Source: RUG563 sp964423675
Lineage (GTDB): Bacteria > Bacillota > Clostridia > Christensenellales > Aristaeellaceae
Direction: 5' to 3'
Assembly (NCBI GenBank): GCA_964423675.1
Contig: CAYRFP010000060.1
Coordinates: forward strand, 1 to 9,657
Length of the DNA: 9,657 nucleotides
Of the stretch, positions 6,283-9,657 are shown one piece after another (the first letter of the stretch is position 1; each line of letters starts with the position of its first letter). The translations under genes and the position numbers were made by a program. Below the pieces are notes generated by a model. It worked only from the letters and a program-made list of their open reading frames with translations, was not told the DNA's origin and made no database searches.

Positions 6283-6311
6283 TTTACAGCGCCGCAGGTT
6301 CGTGGTATAAT
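6283..6311 (+). promoter_or_regulatory. Sigma-A type promoter of the zinc protein-rlmD-DUF1653 operon
   Basis: TTTACA (6283-6288) is separated by 17 bp from a perfect TATAAT (6306-6311) with a TG extension at 6303-6304. It lies 34 bases upstream of the ATG at 6346 and is divergent from the GT-C promoter, whose -35 is about 74 bases away. A DnaA-box-like TTATTCACA sits between the two promoters at 6223-6231. Confidence 0.85.
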
Positions 6312-6345
6312 AAAAAAGAATAAGGATGTCATGAGGTGAGTTTTC

Positions 6346-6564
6346 ATGCGTTGCGGCTGCCCCCAATGCGGTGCGTTTATGATTCATTCCGAGCGGGATA
6401 ATGCCTGCGTCTGTCCGGATTGCTTGTATCGATGCTATGCCTGTCAGGGAACGGGCACGGCACTGAGCCGCGAGGCCGTGCAGGCGCTGAAGGATTTGCC
6501 CATTGCGCCGCCCACAATGGAAGAACGAATGCAAAAAGAAGCCCGACAGCAGGGCGACCTGTAA
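6346..6564 (+). CDS. Small cysteine-rich, putative zinc-binding protein (72 aa)
   Basis: I do not recognise a named family. Eight cysteines lie in the first 33 residues: C3, C5 and C8 (CGCPQCG), then C21, C23 and C26 (CVCPDC), then C30 and C33 (CYACQGTG). CPxC pairs and the CxxCxGTG element resemble a zinc ribbon with a DnaJ-like knuckle, so binding of one or two zinc ions is likely. The rest (34-72) is a charged helix-prone tail with PPTMEERMQKEARQQ. The ATG at 6346 follows AGGTGAG by 6 bases and sits 34 bases after a strong extended -10 promoter. It is the first gene of an apparent operon with the 23S rRNA methyltransferase (21-base gap) and the DUF1653 gene. An RNA-related role is possible from that context but is not shown by the sequence. 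Confidence 0.85.
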   Translation: MRCGCPQCGAFMIHSERDNACVCPDCLYRCYACQGTGTALSREAVQALKDLPIAPPTMEERMQKEARQQGDL

Positions 6565-6585
6565 CGCCGCCCGTAAAGGATGATT

Positions 6586-7935
6586 ATGCTGAAGAAAAAT
6601 GACGAATTGACCCTGACCATCGAGCGCTTCGGCGGGGAAATGGGCATCGCCCATCAGGACGGAATGACGCTGTTCGTAGAAGGCGCGCTGCCCGGGGAAA
6701 CAGTTATTGCCCGTGCGCAGCGTGTGGAAAGGACCCATGCCTTTCTCAAAACGCTGTCCGTTTTCGCCCCTGTTCCCGGTCGTGTTTCCCCGCCCTGCCC
6801 CTATTATGAAAAATGCGGCGGCTGCGTCTGCCAGCACATGGATTATTCCCTATCGCTGCAAATGAAGCAGGAACGGGTGCAGGATGCGCTGAAACGGCTG
6901 GGAGGAATCGATATAGCTGTCCCGCCGGTTCTGGGCATGGATCAGCCCTGGCATTACCGCAATAAAACCGCTCTTCCCGTTGCTGGGCAAAAGGGCACAC
7001 CACAAATCGGCTTTTTTGCGCCGCGCAGTCATCGGATTATTGATGTGGAGCAATGCCTCATTGCCAGGGAAGAAAGCAATCAGGTACTGCGCGTGCTGCG
7101 CCGATGGATGGAAAAGTTCGCCGTGGAACCGTATCAGGAAACTTCTCGTCAGGGGCTAATTCGCCATTGCGTCAGCCGTGTTTCCCGCGCCGGGCAGGTC
7201 ATGGCTGTTATTGTTGCGGCCAGGGATACTCTCCCGCATGAACATGAACTAATCGCCATGCTACGCGCCGGAGTGCCCGGCCTCTGTTCTCTATACCTGA
7301 ATGTAAACCGGCGGGGGGATAACGTAATTCTGGGGCTGGAAAATAGGCTACTGTTCGGCGTTCCCCGCCTGGAGGATGTACTCTGCGGGCTGCGCTTCTC
7401 CCTTTCGCCGCTGTCCTTTTTTCAAATTAATCCGGTGCAAACCGAAAAGCTGTATCAAACCGCGCTGGAATTCGCTGCTTTAACTGGCCAGGAAACCGTG
7501 GTCGATCTCTATTGTGGTGCAGGCACGATTTCCCTCCTGCTGGCGCAGGCTGCCCGCCGAGTTATCGGCATTGAAATTGTTCCGCAGGCAATTGTGGACG
7601 CAAAAGAGAACGCCAGGACAAACGGCGTCTGCAACGCAGAATTCCATGCCGCTGCAGCAGAGGAGCTGCTTCCGCAGTTGGTGGAGCAAGGGCTGCGGCC
7701 AGATGTGGTGGTGCTGGATCCTCCGCGAAAGGGTTGTGAGGAACCCGTTCTTCGCGCGATTGCGCTGGCCGCGCCACAGCGCGTTGTCTATGTCAGCTGC
7801 GACCCCGCAACTCAGGCCCGAGATGCAAAATATCTCTGCTCCCATGGCTATCGTGTTTCCCGCTGCCAAAGCGTGGATATGTTCTGCCAAACCAGCCATG
7901 TAGAAAACGTACTGCTGTTTGAACAGATGGAATAA
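6586..7935 (+). CDS. rlmD: 23S rRNA (uracil-5-)-methyltransferase, TrmA/RlmD family
   Basis: The enzyme transfers the methyl group of S-adenosylmethionine to C5 of a uracil in 23S rRNA (U1939 and/or U747 in E. coli numbering). Numbering from the ATG at 6586, residues 1-60 are a TRAM-like RNA-binding domain. The iron-sulfur ligands are C71, C77 and C80 (CPYYEKCGGC) and C157 (VEQC). The methyltransferase domain shows SFFQINP (277-283), the SAM motif DLYCGAGTISL (307-317), VLDPPRKGC (376-384) and the nucleophile Cys405 in YVSCDPATQ. The general base Glu440 lies in SHVEN. The motif usually written VDMFPxTxHVE here reads VDMFCQTSHVE, a Pro-to-Cys change. The start at 6586 is preferred because AAAGGA is correctly spaced; the ATG at 6580 overlaps that site. 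In Firmicutes one enzyme often makes both methylations (RlmCD), so the exact target is open. It sits 12 bases before the DUF1653 gene. Confidence 0.95.
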   Translation: MLKKNDELTLTIERFGGEMGIAHQDGMTLFVEGALPGETVIARAQRVERTHAFLKTLSVFAPVPGRVSPPCPYYEKCGGCVCQHMDYSLSLQMKQERVQDALKRLGGIDIAVPPVLGMDQPWHYRNKTALPVAGQKGTPQIGFFAPRSHRIIDVEQCLIAREESNQVLRVLRRWMEKFAVEPYQETSRQGLIRHCVSRVSRAGQVMAVIVAARDTLPHEHELIAMLRAGVPGLCSLYLNVNRRGDNVILGLENRLLFGVPRLEDVLCGLRFSLSPLSFFQINPVQTEKLYQTALEFAALTGQETVVDLYCGAGTISLLLAQAARRVIGIEIVPQAIVDAKENARTNGVCNAEFHAAAAEELLPQLVEQGLRPDVVVLDPPRKGCEEPVLRAIALAAPQRVVYVSCDPATQARDAKYLCSHGYRVSRCQSVDMFCQTSHVENVLLFEQME

Positions 7936-7947
7936 AAGGAGCAGTCT

Positions 7948-8199
7948 ATGCAGGAAGTATGCATTGGGCGTGTCTATCGCCATTTTAAGGGAGATCATTA
8001 TCTGGTCGAAGCCGTGGCTACAGATTCGGAAACAGGAGCTCGCTGCGTGATTTATCGTAAGCTTTACGGCGATGGCGGCCTCTGGGTGCGCCCGCTTTCG
8101 CTGTTTCTGAGCAAAGTTGATCGAAATAAATACCCAACCGCCAGCCAAGAATACCGCTTTGAATTGCAGAATATTCCCAGCTCAGTTGGGCATAAATAA
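7948..8199 (+). CDS. DUF1653 domain protein
   Basis: The protein is a single small domain that matches DUF1653: GRVYRHFKGDHYLV at residues 7-20, SETGARCVIYRKLYGD (27-42) and LWVRPLSLF (45-53). The family has no established biochemical role known to me; it is a cytosolic, beta-rich domain. At 83 residues the protein is close to the usual single-domain length plus a short basic or polar tail. AAAGGAG lies 8 bases before the ATG, and the gene begins 12 bases after the rlmD stop, so it is probably cotranscribed with rlmD. A clear terminator follows 26 bases after its stop. The family call is secure, the function unknown. Confidence 0.92.
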   Translation: MQEVCIGRVYRHFKGDHYLVEAVATDSETGARCVIYRKLYGDGGLWVRPLSLFLSKVDRNKYPTASQEYRFELQNIPSSVGHK

Positions 8200-8225
8200 A
8201 TTCTTTGCTGCACAAATTTTCTTTG

Positions 8226-8256
8226 AAGCCGTCGAATATGTTCGTCGGCTTTTTTT
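8226..8256 (+). terminator. Terminator after the DUF1653 gene
   Basis: AAGCCG and CGAA pair with TTCG and CGGCTT around a TATG loop, with one T-T mismatch in the stem, and are followed by a run of T through 8256. It ends the zinc protein-rlmD-DUF1653 operon. The rest of the gap up to 8401 holds the S66 gene promoter and no further gene. Confidence 0.92.
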
Positions 8257-8332
8257 AAGTGCGCCCCTTCTGCGGTGCTTAATTATGCCGTAAGCGCTCC
8301 AGCCTGTCAGCCATTGCACCGTGATAATTCAA

Positions 8333-8361
8333 TAGACATTTAAAAAAACGTATGCTATAAT
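8333..8361 (+). promoter_or_regulatory. Sigma-A type promoter of the S66 peptidase gene
   Basis: TAGACA (8333-8338), a 17-bp spacer and a perfect TATAAT (8356-8361) with a TG extension at 8353-8354 lie 40 bases upstream of the ATG at 8402. This makes the S66 gene its own transcription unit. Confidence 0.85.
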
Positions 8362-8401
8362 AGTCGAAATATCCCAACAGCAGTGAAAGGAGATAGTGTT
8401 T

Positions 8402-9400
8402 ATGAAAGCCCCAAGGATGGCGAAGCCCTTAACCATCGGCGTTTTTTCCTCTTCTTCACCGATTTCCGCAACTGTTCCTGCACGCTATAACCGTGGAAAG
8501 GCGTATTTAACAGCTAAAGGCATCCGTGTTCTGGACGGAAATCTTGTAGGAAAACAGGATTTTTATCGTTCTGGAAGCATCAAAGAACGCGCGACTGAGT
8601 TCAACGATCTGCTATACAATGATCAGGTTCACATTCTTATGGCTTCCATCGGCGGGAATAACACCAATTCTATTCTGCCATATATCGACTATGATTACCT
8701 GAGGCATCATCCCAAGATCATCATTGGCTATTCGGATACGACGGCCCTGCTGTTGGCTATTTACGCCAAAACAGGACTGATAACTTTCTATGGCCCTGCA
8801 CTGGCCTCTTCCTTCGGTGAGTTTCCTCCATTCGTTGATTCTTCGTTTGATTCCTTTAAATCCATCATTTGTGATACAATTTCTGTTCCCTATGAATATA
8901 AAATGCCCCCTACTTGGACGGATGAATTCATCGATTGGAGCAAGCAGAATCGAGCAAAAGCGGAATACAGAAACGAATGGGTATGTGTTATTCCCGGAAC
9001 TTGTCGAGGACGATTGATCGGGGGCAATCTGAACACCATGGAAGGATTTTTCGGAACAGAATACATGCCCGAAATTCGCGATGGAGACATTCTGCTGATA
9101 GAGGACTCCCTGAAGAACGCCAGCGTTATTGAAAGAACTTTTTCTCTGCTCAAATTGTCAGGCGTGTTTGAGAGAATCGGTGGTATCATTTTGGGAAAAC
9201 ACGAGAAATATGATGACTGCGGGACTGGAAGAAAACCGTATGAAGTACTTCTGGAACTATTAGACAATTGCTCCGTCCCAGTTTTGGCAGAGTTCGATTG
9301 CTGCCATACCCACCCCATGTTTACAATGCCGATCGGATGCCGGGTGGAATTGGACGCAACAACCAAACGCGTAACCTTATTAGAGGATCCGTTGGATTAA
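8402..9400 (+). CDS. S66 serine peptidase, MccF-like / LD-carboxypeptidase family
   Basis: S66 peptidases either trim the L,D-linked D-Ala of murein tetrapeptides (LdcA) or, in the MccF branch, cleave the bond linking the peptidyl or aminoacyl part of microcin C-type compounds to the nucleotide, giving resistance. Counting from the ATG at 8402 (332 aa), the expected triad is visible: Ser111 in IIGYSDTTALL, Glu234 in ILLIEDS and His302 in CCHTHPMFTMPIG. GGNLNT (207-212) is another family signature. The tryptophan-containing insert at about 168-195 (PPTWTDEFIDW...NEW) and the length fit the MccF branch better than the about 300-aa LdcA, as inference. AAAGGAGA lies 8 bases before this ATG; the upstream in-frame GTG at 8396 is too close to it. 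The gene stands alone, with promoter and terminator, beside an rRNA operon. Its codons look more AT-rich than those of rlmD. No microcin synthesis gene is nearby, and no signal peptide is seen, so it is cytosolic. Confidence 0.92.
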   Translation: MKAPRMAKPLTIGVFSSSSPISATVPARYNRGKAYLTAKGIRVLDGNLVGKQDFYRSGSIKERATEFNDLLYNDQVHILMASIGGNNTNSILPYIDYDYLRHHPKIIIGYSDTTALLLAIYAKTGLITFYGPALASSFGEFPPFVDSSFDSFKSIICDTISVPYEYKMPPTWTDEFIDWSKQNRAKAEYRNEWVCVIPGTCRGRLIGGNLNTMEGFFGTEYMPEIRDGDILLIEDSLKNASVIERTFSLLKLSGVFERIGGIILGKHEKYDDCGTGRKPYEVLLELLDNCSVPVLAEFDCCHTHPMFTMPIGCRVELDATTKRVTLLEDPLD

Positions 9401-9420
9401 ATGCTTCCAGTATACTTGAC

Positions 9421-9458
9421 AAAACAATGCAAAAGTAATTTTTTTGCATTGTTTTTTT
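9421..9458 (+). terminator. Terminator of the S66 peptidase gene
   Basis: A 14-bp perfect inverted repeat (AAAACAATGCAAAA at 9421-9434 and TTTTGCATTGTTTT at 9442-9455) with a 7-nt loop is followed by more T. It begins 20 bases after the stop codon. Confidence 0.9.
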
Positions 9459-9524
9459 GCTAAAAACAGATGTGCCCTCGCGATTGCCACCGAATATTGC
9501 ATCGTGCAACCCACATTTTTATAG

Positions 9525-9550
9525 AAAAAAAGACACAACTTCTTGTGTCT
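9525..9550 (-). terminator. Terminator of the rRNA operon (after 5S)
   Basis: On the minus strand AGACACAA, loop GAAG and TTGTGTCT form an 8-bp perfect stem followed by a run of T (the A-tract at 9525-9531 on the + strand). It starts 11 bases past the 3' end of the 5S rRNA gene, the usual place for the end of an rRNA operon. Confidence 0.9.
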
Positions 9551-9560
9551 CTTATTTTGA

Positions 9561-9657
9561 ATCCGGCGGCGACCTACTCTCCCGGGCCGTTTCCAGCCAA
9601 GTACCATCGGCGCTGAAGGTCTTAACTTCTGTGTTCGGTATGGGAACAGGTGGAACC
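9561..9657 (-). rRNA. rrf: 5S ribosomal RNA, 5' end cut by the window
   Basis: The minus strand reads the conserved 5S core: the ACCTGTTCCCATACCGAACA region of loop B/C, then GAAGTTAAG, GCGCCGATGGTACT and the 3' GGGAGAGTAGGTCGCCGCC segment ending near GGAT. About 97 nt are visible; roughly 20 nt of the 5' end lie beyond the window. It is likely the last gene of an rRNA operon whose 16S and 23S genes lie outside to the right. The 3' end at 9561 is approximate by a few bases. Confidence 0.97.

Noticed and set aside
6244..6837. A 197-codon minus-strand open frame across the divergent promoter region
   Set aside because: It overlaps the 72-aa gene and the rlmD start on the opposite strand and has no ribosome binding site or domain. 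The + strand reading has cysteine motifs and strong signals.
7480..8148. A 222-codon minus-strand open frame opposite rlmD and DUF1653
   Set aside because: Shadow of two well supported genes.
8890..9366. A 158-codon minus-strand open frame opposite the S66 gene
   Set aside because: Shadow of a gene with an intact catalytic triad; no independent signals.
9416..9444. A TTGACA after the S66 stop as a possible promoter
   Set aside because: At 17 bp spacing the -10 would be a run of T inside the terminator hairpin, and there is no + strand gene downstream before the 5S gene.
1..9657. CRISPR array, tRNA gene, insertion sequence or prophage
   Set aside because: I saw no regularly spaced repeats, cloverleaf, transposase motif or phage gene on either strand. 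The only RNA gene visible is the 5S at the right edge.

Overview
The window looks like a chromosomal segment from an anaerobic Gram-positive bacterium of the class Clostridia, with moderate to high GC. The evidence is strong AGGAGG-type ribosome binding sites, short intergenic gaps, a pepP-efp pair followed by an acidic zinc-ribbon protein of the clostridial CD1247 type, a DUF1653 gene, and Gram-positive style intrinsic terminators. I cannot name a genus. Nothing marks a mobile element, prophage, CRISPR array or tRNA.

Layout. Positions 1-339 hold the C-terminal 112 codons of a class II fructose-bisphosphate aldolase on the + strand, ending at a perfect 12-bp terminator hairpin. A long minus-strand block follows (388-6155). 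Reading it in the direction of transcription: (a) a GT-C type membrane protein (6155-4116), an unrecognised 81-residue protein (4111-3866) and a GtrA-family protein (3869-3393) form a tight operon from a clear sigma-A promoter; (b) a Xaa-Pro aminopeptidase (3160-2093), elongation factor P (2044-1487) and a CD1247-type acidic zinc protein (1393-950) follow one another; (c) a single-pass membrane-anchored hypothetical protein (843-388) has its own extended -10 promoter.

At about 6156-6345 the strand switches through a divergent promoter region. The + strand then carries a 72-residue cysteine-rich protein (6346-6564), a TrmA/RlmD-type 23S rRNA uracil-5 methyltransferase (6586-7935) and a DUF1653 protein (7948-8199), probably one transcript with a terminator at 8226-8256. 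Next is a stand-alone S66 serine peptidase of the MccF/LD-carboxypeptidase family (8402-9400) with its own promoter and terminator. The window ends inside a 5S rRNA gene on the minus strand, so an rRNA operon converges on the S66 gene.

Themes. The minus-strand GT-C/GtrA operon points to envelope polysaccharide or lipid-linked sugar decoration. The pepP-efp-CD1247 and zinc protein-rlmD-DUF1653 groups are housekeeping translation and RNA modification neighbourhoods that contain poorly characterised small proteins. I do not see a spectacular new system. The items most worth a second look are the 81-residue protein translationally coupled to gtrA, the 72-residue eight-cysteine protein ahead of rlmD, the extra cysteine cluster in the CD1247-type protein, and the S66 peptidase with its lower GC content.
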